64,000 nucleotides of DNA, taken from NCBI GenBank assembly GCA_965199845.1, contig CBDATZ010000024.1, positions 124,001 to 188,000 of the forward strand, given 5' to 3'. Within the stretch, counting starts at the first letter, position 1. Each line of letters starts with the position of its first letter. A model generated the notes under the pieces. The model did not search any database. It was not told the DNA's origin and worked only from the letters and a program-made list of their open reading frames with translations. Origin of the DNA: Ilyomonas sp965199845 (GTDB taxonomy: Bacteria; Bacteroidota; Bacteroidia; Chitinophagales; Chitinophagaceae). A program made the position numbers and the translations under genes. Positions 42,493 to 51,523 of this stretch are shown here, one piece after another.

Positions 42493-43473
42493 TTATTCGC
42501 CGGTATAATCAATTGCCAGTTTTACGTTCTGATGAAGGTTGGAATGAACTACAAATTCAAACTTTTGAGCACCGGCTCTAATGCGCACCAGCGCTGTATT
42601 TGGCGGACTGCTGCCTAAGTTTTCGGCTACCACAATAAATTCATGATGCGCATGTTCTTTATCAACTTTGCATGTGTATTTCACCACTTCTTTTCCCAAC
42701 GTTTTATGATCTAATACCAATACATTATTGTGATACAATGAAATAATATCGCCATCAATTTCTGCATCATCCAGCAATACAACCTGTATATCCGGCGATG
42801 TAACCTGCACTGTTCTTACCAGTGTATTTGTTCTTGTTATAATCTCGGTTGATAAACTATCTTTTCCCGGCAGTACATCAACATAAAAAGAAGTATCGTT
42901 CCTGTCGGGTTCAATATTTTGTACCACTTTTATAGTGTCTTCTACCAGGTGCGGCGAGCCGTATCGCTGTATTAATTTCATGCGCAGCGAAAAATCAAAT
43001 TGAGTTAAGTCGCGGTAATAAGCAAACTGTTTTACAAACTTTTTATCCGGCGAAATAACATCAATATGAAAGATCAGTTTATGGTCTTTGATGGAGAAAT
43101 AACTCTTATCAACCGTATAGTTTGTATAAGCATTCCAGATGTAAGTTTCCTGCGGTTCTTTCCGACTGATTTCCCGCCCGCTTTCATAACTAATTTCACC
43201 GTTTTGAAATGAACCACGACACAGCTTTTTTACCTGCGCTAATGTATCATTGCTGCAATAGATTTTTTGAATGCCTGTATAGTTGTTCTCGTTTATTTCT
43301 GTGATGTCTAATTCGCTTTCTATGCGCTGCCCGTTCATAGTATCAGGCTGCATATTGTAATACAGCCACCAGCCTTTAAACCAATTGTAATCGAGCTGTT
43401 GAGCAAACAGTCTGTTCTGTTTACAACAGGCAATAAGAATAAAGCAACAAAACAGCTTTTTGCAGAAACTCAT
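42493..43473 (-). CDS. Secreted hypothetical protein
   Basis: The start at 43473 gives a Cys-rich signal peptide (MSFCKKLFCCFILIACCKQ), which may be a lipoprotein signal. The rest, about 305 residues, has an N-terminal lipocalin-like beta region (WFKGWWLYYNMQPDTMNGQR) and a C-terminal segment with IQVVLLDDAEIDGDIISLYHNN, a short domain often seen in secreted Bacteroidota proteins. No enzymatic motif is evident. It is 47 bases from the threonine aldolase gene upstream on the same strand. Confidence 0.7.
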   Translation of the reverse strand: MSFCKKLFCCFILIACCKQNRLFAQQLDYNWFKGWWLYYNMQPDTMNGQRIESELDITEINENNYTGIQKIYCSNDTLAQVKKLCRGSFQNGEISYESGREISRKEPQETYIWNAYTNYTVDKSYFSIKDHKLIFHIDVISPDKKFVKQFAYYRDLTQFDFSLRMKLIQRYGSPHLVEDTIKVVQNIEPDRNDTSFYVDVLPGKDSLSTEIITRTNTLVRTVQVTSPDIQVVLLDDAEIDGDIISLYHNNVLVLDHKTLGKEVVKYTCKVDKEHAHHEFIVVAENLGSSPPNTALVRIRAGAQKFEFVVHSNLHQNVKLAIDYTGE

Positions 43474-43631
43474 GCAGCCGGTTTTACAGTTCTCATTTTT
43501 GGTAATGATGAACAAAGTAAACAAATAAGAATGTTGCCCGGTTTTTTATTCTTACCCCAATTTATAAAGTGCAGTATTCTTATCTTTTACTAAAAGCTTC
43601 GCTCCTATCTTTGAGCTTCTTTGCAATCAAT

Positions 43632-45134
43632 ATGTCACATCAGCAAAAAGCCATTATTATAGGTGCAGGCGTCGCCGGTTTAGCTGCCGCAATCAGGCTG
43701 GCAGCGCAGGATTTCGCGGTTACAGTGTTTGAAAAAAATAGCATTGCCGGTGGCAAAATCAGCTCTTTTACAGATACTGGTTATTGCTTTGATGGCGGAC
43801 CCAGTTTGTTTACCCAACCACAGAATATTGAAGAGTTGTTTGCTTTGGTAAATGAACCGATTGAAGCATATTTTCAGTATCAACCTGTGCCGATAGCTTG
43901 TAAGTATTTTTATGAAGACGGAACCGTTATTAATGGCTTTGCTAATGCAGAAAAATTAGCCAAAGAATTAGCTGAAAAAACAGGAGAAAAAGAAGATGAT
44001 ATAAAGAAATACATCGCCGGTTCTAAAGAATTATATGAAACAACAGGAAGTATTTTTTTAAATTATTCTCTTCATAAATGGAGCACTTTATACAAGGCGC
44101 CCATTGCAAAAGCGTTGTTGCATACATCGCCAAAATATTTGTTTTCGACGTTCAATACAATCAACAGCAAAAGCTTTACAAATAAACACACCACGCAACT
44201 CTTTAACCGCTATGCAACCTATAACGGAAGCAATCCTTACAAAGCGCCCGGAATGTTAAGCGTGATACCACATCTGGAATATAATGAAGGCGTTTATTAT
44301 CCGAAAGGCGGCATGATAAGCATTGCAAATGCGTTATACAAATTAGCCATAAAAAAAGGCGTGATTTTTCATTTTGATACGTCTGTACAAAGTATCATTT
44401 GTTCGGGTACGGAAGCGAAAGGTGTTGTGGTAAACGGCGAAAATTATTTTGCAGATATTTTAGTAAGCAATATGGATGTTTATTTTACTTACAAATATTT
44501 ACTGAAAGATGAAGTCAAAGCGAAAAAAATACTAAAGCAGGAACGCAGCAGCAGCGCGTTTATCTTTTATTGGGGAATTAATAAAATCTTTCCGCAGTTA
44601 GAGCTGCATAACATTTTTTTCAGCAACAATTATCAAGAAGAATTCAATCATATTTTTACGACTAAACAACTCTATGACGATCCAACTATTTACATCAATA
44701 TAACAAGCAAATGCGAGCCTGGAATACAAGCGCCTGAAGGAAAAGAAAACTGGTTTGTTATGGTGAACGCGCCTGCGAACAGCGGACAGTATTCAAACGA
44801 ATGGAAACAACAACTAAAGAAGAATATTATTGCGAAACTTAGCCGCATTTTACAAATCCATATTGAACCTTTAATAGAAACAGAAGCTATACTTGATCCT
44901 GTCTTAATTGAAAGCCATACATCGTCTTACATGGGTTCTTTATATGGCACAAGTTCTAACAGCAAAACGGCCGCATTTTTACGTCATCCGAACTTTACGA
45001 ATGCAGTAAAGCGATTGTATTTTGTAGGCGGCAGTGTTCATCCCGGCGGCGGTATTCCGCTGTGTTTGCAAAGCGCAAAAATTATGAGTGATATAGTAGC
45101 GGTTGATAAACAAAAATGGAAACATGCGCAGTAA
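43632..45134 (+). CDS. crtD: Carotenoid desaturase, CrtD/CrtI family
   Basis: This 500-residue FAD enzyme starts with the Rossmann motif AIIIGAGVAGLAAAIRLA and ends with the carotenoid-desaturase block YFVGGSVHPGGGIPLCLQS. The segment RYATYNGSNPYKAPGM and YYPKGGMISIANALYKLA fit the 1-hydroxycarotenoid 3,4-desaturase branch (CrtD) better than phytoene desaturase. This agrees with the next gene, a CruF-type hydratase, since CruF and CrtD act in turn to make the 1'-hydroxy-3',4'-didehydro end of saproxanthin or myxol-type pigments. The gene overlaps cruF by 11 bases. No phytoene synthase or lycopene cyclase is in the window. Confidence 0.85.
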   Translation: MSHQQKAIIIGAGVAGLAAAIRLAAQDFAVTVFEKNSIAGGKISSFTDTGYCFDGGPSLFTQPQNIEELFALVNEPIEAYFQYQPVPIACKYFYEDGTVINGFANAEKLAKELAEKTGEKEDDIKKYIAGSKELYETTGSIFLNYSLHKWSTLYKAPIAKALLHTSPKYLFSTFNTINSKSFTNKHTTQLFNRYATYNGSNPYKAPGMLSVIPHLEYNEGVYYPKGGMISIANALYKLAIKKGVIFHFDTSVQSIICSGTEAKGVVVNGENYFADILVSNMDVYFTYKYLLKDEVKAKKILKQERSSSAFIFYWGINKIFPQLELHNIFFSNNYQEEFNHIFTTKQLYDDPTIYINITSKCEPGIQAPEGKENWFVMVNAPANSGQYSNEWKQQLKKNIIAKLSRILQIHIEPLIETEAILDPVLIESHTSSYMGSLYGTSSNSKTAAFLRHPNFTNAVKRLYFVGGSVHPGGGIPLCLQSAKIMSDIVAVDKQKWKHAQ

Positions 45135-45819
45135 AGAATCGCTTCTGCAAAATGTAGCTTTGTTTATCGTGTTGCTGTTTCATATCAGCGGCGCAATTGG
45201 CATTTTGTTCTCGCCTTACAGAGATTGGTTTGTACAAAACACACCATTGAATTTGATATTAATGTCTTTGCTTCTTATCATCACACAAACTCAAAAGAAC
45301 AAAGCTTTTTTTCTTTTCTTTCTTATCAGTTATATTGTTGGTTTTACGGTTGAATTAATTGGTGTAAATACAAGTGCTTTATTTGGTCATTACCAATATG
45401 GAACTGTATTGGGATGGCAACATCATGGCGTGCCTTTGCTGATTGGCATCAACTGGTTTATTATTATTTATTGTACCGGCATTATCTCATCTAAAATCTA
45501 TAATTGGTCAGATAAAAAACTGGCTGATATGCAGTCACAGGTAAAACCTTCTGTACAGCTCATTTCATTTATAACAGACGGCGCTTTATTAGCCACGCTT
45601 TTTGATTTTATTATAGAGCCGGTTGCTGTAAAACTCGGTTACTGGCAATGGCTTGGCGATGGCAGCATTCCATTTTACAATTACACATGCTGGTTTCTCA
45701 TCAGTGCTGTACTCTTAACAGTTTTCAGGCTGTTACCATTCGAAAAAAACAACCGGTTGGCAGTACATTTGTTTATTGTACAAGTATTATTCTTTTTATT
45801 GTTAAGAGTGTTTCTATGA
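45124..45819 (+). CDS. cruF: CruF-like carotenoid 1,2-hydratase (DUF422)
   Basis: The 231-residue protein has about seven membrane helices and the conserved polar segments of the CruF/DUF422 family: VGFTVELIGVNTSALFGHYQY near residue 75 and GALLATLFDFIIEPVAVKLGYW near 155. CruF adds water to the psi-end of carotenoids. It overlaps crtD by 11 bases at its start and crtZ by ATGA at its end, a tightly coupled operon. The alternative CrtY-type cyclase annotation sometimes given to this family is less likely beside CrtD. Confidence 0.82.
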   Translation: MRSKESLLQNVALFIVLLFHISGAIGILFSPYRDWFVQNTPLNLILMSLLLIITQTQKNKAFFLFFLISYIVGFTVELIGVNTSALFGHYQYGTVLGWQHHGVPLLIGINWFIIIYCTGIISSKIYNWSDKKLADMQSQVKPSVQLISFITDGALLATLFDFIIEPVAVKLGYWQWLGDGSIPFYNYTCWFLISAVLLTVFRLLPFEKNNRLAVHLFIVQVLFFLLLRVFL

Positions 45820-46346
45820 TATGGCTTTTCTATATATTCATCGTGCTGGCAACTTTCCTTGTTATGGAAGGCGCTACGTGGCTGATTCACAGATATGTAA
45901 TGCATGGTTTTCTTTGGTATCTGCACGAAGATCATCATAAAAAATATCCCGGATTTTTCGAAAAGAACGACTGGTTCTTCTTCATTTTCGCTATTCCAAG
46001 CTGGCTTTGTATCATGCTTGGGATGCGATACGAACATTACTGGATTGTATGCATTGGTGCGGGACTGGCTTTGTATGGCGTGGCTTATTTTTTAGTGCAT
46101 GATGTTATTATTCATCAACGATTTAAATGGTTTACACACAGCCGCAAACGTTATGTAAAAGTGATTCGCTGGGCACACAAAATGCATCATAAACATATTA
46201 ATAAAGAACACGGTGAAAGCTTTGGTTTTTTGTTTGTCGCCAGGAAATACTGGGATAAAATAAAACGCGATGAAGTATTGCAGTTACGAACCACAAAGAC
46301 GCAAAGAGAACCAAGTTTCACAAAAGAAGAAAAGAAGAACTTATAG
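45816..46346 (+). CDS. crtZ: Beta-carotene hydroxylase CrtZ
   Basis: The protein has four membrane helices and the histidine motifs of the fatty acid hydroxylase superfamily: HRYVMH, HEDHHKK, HDVIIHQRF and HKMHHKH. It adds the 3-hydroxyl to the beta-ring. The start at 45816 overlaps the cruF stop (ATGA); upstream in-frame codons belong to cruF sequence. The last 20 or so residues (TTKTQREPSFTKE) are encoded by an inverted-repeat element that begins at 46289, so the natural C-terminus may have been extended by its insertion. Confidence 0.9.
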   Translation: MIWLFYIFIVLATFLVMEGATWLIHRYVMHGFLWYLHEDHHKKYPGFFEKNDWFFFIFAIPSWLCIMLGMRYEHYWIVCIGAGLALYGVAYFLVHDVIIHQRFKWFTHSRKRYVKVIRWAHKMHHKHINKEHGESFGFLFVARKYWDKIKRDEVLQLRTTKTQREPSFTKEEKKNL

Positions 46347-46393
46347 TAAAAAGAACACTTTGTGCACCTTATTTTCTTTTTGTTTTAGTGGTT
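46289..46393. repeat. Long imperfect inverted repeat (copy 1)
   Basis: Left arm begins AACCACAAAGACGCAAAG and the right arm read inward begins AACCACTAAAACAAAAAG; both continue to a TTCACAAA-like box. It matches the copies at 48979-49070 and 60011-60169 and overlaps the end of crtZ. Confidence 0.65.
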
Positions 46394-46397
46394 GAAA

Positions 46398-46982
46398 CTA
46401 CAACCCAAGCTTCTTATAAATTGCCTTTTGCGGCAGTTCAATCATATCGCCCGGCTGCATTGTTCCCAATGCAATATGCACAATCCGCTGCCTGATTAAA
46501 CGCAAAGTTGGAAAACCAACTTTAGCCGTCATCTTTCTTACCTGTCTGTTTTTTCCTTCATGTAAAATCATACTGATCCAGGGCGCAGGAATCTCCTTTC
46601 GAAAACGTATCGGCGGATTGCGCGGCGGCACTTTTATATCATCTGGTAACAGCCTCGCAAGACAAGGTTTTGTTCTGTATATTTTGCCATCAACATTAAT
46701 ATCAACACCTTTTTGTAATTGCGAAACAGCATCGTTTGTTATAGCGTCATCAACCTGAATCCAATACTCTCTTTCGTGTTGAAAAGAAGGATGTAATAAG
46801 CGATGATTTAACGACTTATCATTTGTCAAAATCAGCAAGCCTTCACTATCATTATCAAGTCTTCCAACCGGGTATACATCTTTATCAACCGGAAAGAAAT
46901 CAGCCAATGTTTGCTGTCCCGATTCTGAAGTGAATTGTGATAAAACAAGATATGGTTTGTAGATAATAAAGTAACGATTCAT
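46398..46982 (-). CDS. Pseudouridine synthase of the RsuA/RluE group
   Basis: The 194-residue enzyme has the catalytic motif VGRLDNDSEGLLILTND near residue 40 (catalytic Asp) and the RsuA/RluB/E/F block HEGKNRQVRKM near residue 143. The N-terminal S4 RNA-binding domain is lacking, as in RluE, which modifies 23S rRNA U2457. It should act on rRNA during ribosome assembly. A terminator-like hairpin lies directly in front of the start codon, which is unusual. Confidence 0.9.
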   Translation of the reverse strand: MNRYFIIYKPYLVLSQFTSESGQQTLADFFPVDKDVYPVGRLDNDSEGLLILTNDKSLNHRLLHPSFQHEREYWIQVDDAITNDAVSQLQKGVDINVDGKIYRTKPCLARLLPDDIKVPPRNPPIRFRKEIPAPWISMILHEGKNRQVRKMTAKVGFPTLRLIRQRIVHIALGTMQPGDMIELPQKAIYKKLGL

Positions 46983-47354
46983 GCAATAAAAAATCCCGCA
47001 TTTTGTTGCGGGATTCGCTATGTAGATGGGTTAGTAAGTATCGGGAATATCATTCCCAACACAATATTAAATATAGTTTTCACCAATGCAAAAAAAAATT
47101 CGGTAATTTTTATACACAAAATAAATAAAGCAATGTGCATTATTATAAATAACCGATGTTCTGCTTACTAAAAGTTATTATCAATTCATTTTTACATCAA
47201 GCTGAAAAGCTTGCTGGTAAAGGCTTTCAGAGTTCGCATTACAATGATTCTTTCTTTCTGTATGTTCAATCGTTACTCTTTATTTATAAAAATATTTTTA
47301 TCAGCCTCTTCACTATCGCTGCTGTTATCTTTGATGTTAGTAAAACAAAAGCGA
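46983..47354. other. Divergent intergenic region
   Basis: Apart from the hairpin at 46992-47015 this gap is AT-rich. A forward frame open from 47211 runs into the acyltransferase gene, but its first 48 codons look non-coding, so I treat them as leader. Confidence 0.5.
46992..47015 (-). terminator. Terminator-like hairpin in the leader of the pseudouridine synthase gene
   Basis: Read on the reverse strand, AATCCCGCA and TGCGGGATT form a 9-bp stem followed by TTTTT, ending about nine bases before the ATG at 46982. No reverse gene lies upstream, so it may be an attenuator or end a short leader RNA. Confidence 0.65.
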
Positions 47355-48311
47355 ATGAAATTTCCTGCACCGGTAACAATACAATGGCTTGCTGATTTAA
47401 TACACGCAGAAGTTGTTGGTGATGCAACCGCACAAGCCACCGGCATTAATGAAATACATAAGGTTGAACAAGGTGATGTTGTGTTTGTAGATCATCCAAA
47501 ATATTTTGATGCCTGTTTAAAAAGTGCAGCCTCACATATCATCATCAATACAAAAGATGTGGAACTTCCGCAAGGCAAAACGTTACTGATTTTAGAGCAG
47601 CCATTTGAAGCTTATTTAACTATTGTAAATCACTTTCGTCCTTTCACACCGGCAACGAAACCAATCAGCGAAACAGCCGTGATTGGAGAAGGTTCTATCG
47701 TGATGCCGAATGTGTTTATTGGTAAAGATGTAAAGATTGGAAAGAACTGTATAATTCATGCCAATGTTACGCTGAATGATTATACAGAAATTGGCAATAA
47801 TGTAGTGATACAAGCTGGCTCTGTTATTGGCAGTGACGCGTTTTATTACAACACAAAAAAGAACCGTGATGTTTGGTACAAGCGTATGCAAAGCTGCGGT
47901 AATGTAGTGATAGAAGATGATGTTGAAATTGGCGCCGGTTGTACCATTGACAGAGGTGTTACCGCGTCAACCAGAATCGGCAGCGGAACGAAGATGGATA
48001 ACATGGTTCATATTGGTCATGACAGCAACATTGGCAAGAATTGTTTGTTTGCAGCACAGGTTGGTATTGCCGGCGCTGTTGAAATAGAAGATGGTGTTGT
48101 ATTGTGGGGACAGGTTGGTGTAAGTAAAACATTAACCATTGGCGAGAACGCGATTGTGCTGGCGCAAAGCGGCGTGCCTTCTTCGTTAAAAGGTGGGAAA
48201 ACTTACTTTGGTTATCCTGCCGAAGATGCGGGTATAAAAAGACGAGAATTGGTTTGGATAAAACGCATACCAGAGATGTGGGAGAAGCTGAAGAAAGCTC
48301 CCAAGCCTTAA
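47355..48311 (+). CDS. lpxD: UDP-3-O-acylglucosamine N-acyltransferase (LpxD-like)
   Basis: LpxD transfers an acyl chain in lipid A synthesis. The 318-residue protein has an N-terminal uridine-binding region (about 1-95) and a left-handed beta-helix of hexapeptide repeats (IGEGSIVMPNVFIGKDVKIG onward), with the catalytic His in MDNMVHIGHDSNIG. I chose ATG 47355 (MKFPAPVTIQW) because the family starts there; the open upstream frame would add an implausible segment. In many Bacteroidota a second LpxD-like protein exists, so the real acyl acceptor cannot be fixed from sequence alone. Confidence 0.85.
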   Translation: MKFPAPVTIQWLADLIHAEVVGDATAQATGINEIHKVEQGDVVFVDHPKYFDACLKSAASHIIINTKDVELPQGKTLLILEQPFEAYLTIVNHFRPFTPATKPISETAVIGEGSIVMPNVFIGKDVKIGKNCIIHANVTLNDYTEIGNNVVIQAGSVIGSDAFYYNTKKNRDVWYKRMQSCGNVVIEDDVEIGAGCTIDRGVTASTRIGSGTKMDNMVHIGHDSNIGKNCLFAAQVGIAGAVEIEDGVVLWGQVGVSKTLTIGENAIVLAQSGVPSSLKGGKTYFGYPAEDAGIKRRELVWIKRIPEMWEKLKKAPKP

Positions 48312-48357
48312 AGGGGAAACTGTTAACCGGTTCATTAATCTGAAAAGAGCAATGAAA

Positions 48358-48693
48358 TTAAAACAATTCCAATACACCGTATTCAAGCGAATGATATAAA
48401 GCTTCTATATCGTTTTTGTGATTTATTAATAGGGCTTCAATATAGTTAGTACTTTGATTGCCTGTTTTTAAAAGAACGACTTTAGGAGGAAAGCCTTTTG
48501 TGCTTATCAGGTTTAAAAAATCTTCATCGTTTGTAACAATAGTTAACTGATTGGTTAAGGCATAATTCCATATTTCAATGTCTTTTACAGGAACTGTAAG
48601 ATCAATAAAATCGACATGAAAGCAGGCTTCAAAGTGAGCTTGCAGGCGGCTGGCTAACCGCCACGAAACGTTGGCGTCTAACAACAGCTTCAT
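48358..48693 (-). CDS. DUF5615 PIN-like toxin
   Basis: This 111-residue protein starts MKLLLDANVSWRLASRL, the usual DUF5615 (Mut7-C/PIN-like) start with the acidic Asp, and has LTIVTNDEDFLNLIS, with the second acidic cluster typical of PIN-fold RNases. It follows the DUF433 gene by 2 bases, the standard order of this toxin-antitoxin type, with the toxin presumed to be an RNase. Both genes read against the flanking forward gene. Confidence 0.88.
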   Translation of the reverse strand: MKLLLDANVSWRLASRLQAHFEACFHVDFIDLTVPVKDIEIWNYALTNQLTIVTNDEDFLNLISTKGFPPKVVLLKTGNQSTNYIEALLINHKNDIEALYHSLEYGVLELF

Positions 48694-48695
48694 AC

Positions 48696-48923
48696 TTAAG
48701 CAGCTATTATTTTTATCATGGCTTCGCGATTAGCTGCAAAAGCAAGTGCTGCTAGTATATGTTCTTTTATAAGCGAAGAGTAATCATTTAATATATCTTC
48801 TTGTGTCATGCCGGAAGCCAGCCATTGCAATATATCGGCTATCGCAATCCTGGTTCCCTTTATACAGGGTTTACCAAAACGGATGTCTGGATTGATTGAA
48901 ATATATTCTACTAATTGTTTCAT
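48696..48923 (-). CDS. DUF433 antitoxin
   Basis: The 75-residue protein has the DUF433 core RFGKPCIKGTRIAIADILQW and MTQEDILNDYSSLIKEHILAAL, a winged-helix-like DNA-binding fold. In DUF433-DUF5615 pairs it neutralises the PIN-like toxin and represses the operon. The start at 48923 follows typical family starts (VEYISINPDI). Its downstream neighbour is the toxin gene after a 2-base gap. Confidence 0.88.
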   Translation of the reverse strand: MKQLVEYISINPDIRFGKPCIKGTRIAIADILQWLASGMTQEDILNDYSSLIKEHILAALAFAANREAMIKIIAA

Positions 48924-48978
48924 GTTTCAAAGATATTTATAAATCAAATCATGCACAGTTCCTAAAGGGAAGTTGTTA

Positions 48979-49070
48979 AACCACAAAGACACTGAGAATA
49001 CAAAGGTTCACAAGGAGTATTTCTTAAGTATTCTCTTTGTGAACCTTCTTTACTTTATGCTTTTGTGGTT
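48979..49070. repeat. Long imperfect inverted repeat (copy 2)
   Basis: Arms begin AACCACAAAGACACTGAG and, read inward from the right, AACCACAAAAGCATAAAG; both reach GGTTCACAA. It lies between the toxin-antitoxin pair and the mannosidase gene, directly after the latter's stop, and could fold as a terminator. Confidence 0.7.
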
Positions 49071-49076
49071 TCTAAA

Positions 49077-51374
49077 TTACTTTCCATGCTTATCACTCAT
49101 ATAAAAAACCAACTCGCCGCCACTCATGATTTCGCTGTGTGTAATATATCTTCTGTTGAGCGGTTTTCCATTTAATAACACCTTTTGTACATACACATTT
49201 TTATCGCTTTGGTTGATAACTTTTATAGTAAATGTATTACCATTTTCAAGCGTTAATGTTGCGCCATCAATAGCCGGACTTCCTAACCAATATTGATCTG
49301 AGGCCGGCGCAATAGGATAAAAGCCAAGCGTGCTGAAAATATACCACGCACTCATTTGTCCCGCATCGTCATTACCACCCAAACCATCGGGTGTATTCTT
49401 GTATTGCATAGGTAATATTTGCCGGATTTTCGCCTGTCCTTTCCAGGGCTCATCGGTAAAGTTGTACAAGTACACTACATGATGCGAAGGTTCGTTTCCA
49501 TGCACATAATTACCAATAATACCATCGCGCGTAATATCTTCTGTTTCGGCGAAATATTTATCCGGCAACTCCATCGTAAACAGAGAATCCAAATGCTTTA
49601 CAAACTTATTTTTGCCACCCATCATAGCAATTAAACTATCGGGCGCCTGTGGTACATATAAGCTGTAATTCCACGCATTACCTTCTATAAAACCTTCATC
49701 AATGGTACGCATCGGATCGAACTGTTTGCGAAATGTTCCATCGCTTAATTTCGGACGCATAAAACCAATAGAAGCATCCCACACATTCTTATAATTTTGA
49801 GAACGCTTGCTATACGCATTATACATATCTTCTCTGCCTAATTTCTTTGCGGCTTGTGCAATACACCAGTCGTCAAACGCATACTCCAATGTTTTAGAAA
49901 CCGATGAACTACTTTTATCTTCGGGCACATAACCACTATCTATATAAAAACCAATGCCTTCATACGTGCGATGATTTGACGTTGCAATACAAGCATCCAA
50001 TGCTTTGTTTTGATCGAACGGCGCATTGCCTTTAATAATCGCATCGCACACAACAGGAACAGAATGATAACCCGTCATACACCAGTTTTCGTTGGCAGAA
50101 TTTACCCAGACCGGCAGCATGTGTTCCGGACTTTGATCGTAATGCGCCAACATGCTTTGCACCATATCGCTGTTGCGTTTTGATTGAATGATATTGAACA
50201 AAGGATAGAGCGCGCGATAAGTATCCCAAAGCGAAAATGTAGTGTAATTGGTAAAACCTTTTGCCGTATGAATATTTTGATCTAACCCTTTATACGTGCT
50301 GTCTTCATCCATATAAATGGTTGTACCAATACAAGCATGATACATAGACGTATAGAAGTTCTGCTTTTCAGCAAGATCATTTGTAGTAATTGTAATCTTG
50401 TTCAGTTCCTTTTGCCAGGATGCTTGTCCAGCCTGCTTTACAGCATTAAAATCCCATATTGGTGTTTCGGTGCGAAGGCTTGTTAGCGCATTCTCCATAC
50501 TTACCGGCGAGATGGCAAATTTGAGTTTGATTTGCTCGCCTTCGGTTGTTTTAAAATCGAAATAAGCGCGCAATTTTCGCGCAGCCATTTCAGGAAAATC
50601 TTTGCTTTGATTCCATTTGCCCCAGAAGCCGCGATACACTTGTTTGTTTGAGAAATTTTTATTTCCGTATTGATAAAATGGTTTAGAAAAAGACATAGCA
50701 AAATAAACAGTGCGCGTTCTGCCCCAGCCTGATGTTTGCCTGTAACCGGTGACCAATGTATCGTTCTCAATACGCAGATACGTCCACACATTTTTATCAT
50801 CATAATTATAAATGCTGTGCATTAAATCAAGAATGATATGTGCGCTATCGCTCTTTGGAAATGTGTATTGATGAAAGCCAACACGCGTGGTTGCTGTTAG
50901 CTCTGCCAGTATATTATAGCTATCTAATTTTACTTTGTAATAATCGGCTTCAGCCGTTTCGTTCTGATGAGAAAAAGTGGAACGAAAACCGCTTGCCGGA
51001 TCGATCGCGGTACCTGGATTCAACTTTAAATCGCCAACGGTTGGCATGATTAAAAAATCGCCCAAATCGCTATGACCCGTTCCGCTAAAATGCGTATGAC
51101 TAAAGCCTACAATCGTTTTATCATCATATTGATAACCTGCGCAGTATTTATAGACATCAGGATTGTATTTGCCATTCATTTCATACGGAATGGTATCTGT
51201 ATCCGGACTCAATTGCACCATACCAAACGGCACGGTTGCGCCGGGATACGTATGCCCCATACGTTGCGTACCAATGATTGGTTTTACATATTGAACTAAG
51301 TTTTCGGAAGACTGGGTTTTACCCAAAATAAAAAGACCAGAGAAAAAAAGAAAGAAAGACAGTTTTTTAAACAT
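49077..51374 (-). CDS. Secreted GH92 alpha-mannosidase
   Basis: Start 51374 gives a signal peptide (MFKKLSFFLFFSGLFILGKT) and a 765-residue protein of glycoside hydrolase family 92, calcium-dependent exo-alpha-1,2-mannosidases. Typical blocks are PIIGTQRMGHTYPGATVPFG at the N-terminus, VGFSHTHFSGTGHSDLGDFL, TTFSLWDTYRALYPL, VNSANENWCMTGYHSVPV, and GNEPSHHVVYLYNF and GNDDAGQMSAWYIFSTLGFYP with the catalytic acidic residues. It should trim mannose from N-glycans or mannans outside the cell. It stands alone: no SusCD pair or other glycosidases nearby. Confidence 0.95.
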   Translation of the reverse strand: MFKKLSFFLFFSGLFILGKTQSSENLVQYVKPIIGTQRMGHTYPGATVPFGMVQLSPDTDTIPYEMNGKYNPDVYKYCAGYQYDDKTIVGFSHTHFSGTGHSDLGDFLIMPTVGDLKLNPGTAIDPASGFRSTFSHQNETAEADYYKVKLDSYNILAELTATTRVGFHQYTFPKSDSAHIILDLMHSIYNYDDKNVWTYLRIENDTLVTGYRQTSGWGRTRTVYFAMSFSKPFYQYGNKNFSNKQVYRGFWGKWNQSKDFPEMAARKLRAYFDFKTTEGEQIKLKFAISPVSMENALTSLRTETPIWDFNAVKQAGQASWQKELNKITITTNDLAEKQNFYTSMYHACIGTTIYMDEDSTYKGLDQNIHTAKGFTNYTTFSLWDTYRALYPLFNIIQSKRNSDMVQSMLAHYDQSPEHMLPVWVNSANENWCMTGYHSVPVVCDAIIKGNAPFDQNKALDACIATSNHRTYEGIGFYIDSGYVPEDKSSSSVSKTLEYAFDDWCIAQAAKKLGREDMYNAYSKRSQNYKNVWDASIGFMRPKLSDGTFRKQFDPMRTIDEGFIEGNAWNYSLYVPQAPDSLIAMMGGKNKFVKHLDSLFTMELPDKYFAETEDITRDGIIGNYVHGNEPSHHVVYLYNFTDEPWKGQAKIRQILPMQYKNTPDGLGGNDDAGQMSAWYIFSTLGFYPIAPASDQYWLGSPAIDGATLTLENGNTFTIKVINQSDKNVYVQKVLLNGKPLNRRYITHSEIMSGGELVFYMSDKHGK

Positions 51375-51523
51375 GAAGCTCCTTTTAGCATATAAGAAAG
51401 TGCTAAAGATAAAACAGCCGCAAAATTGAAATGCAAATGAATTGTAAACGAGGGCAAAATTCCTGTTCGCTGATGTAGAAGTAACAGCGATAAGCAAAAT
51501 AAAGCAGCAGGAGAAAGAAGCAG

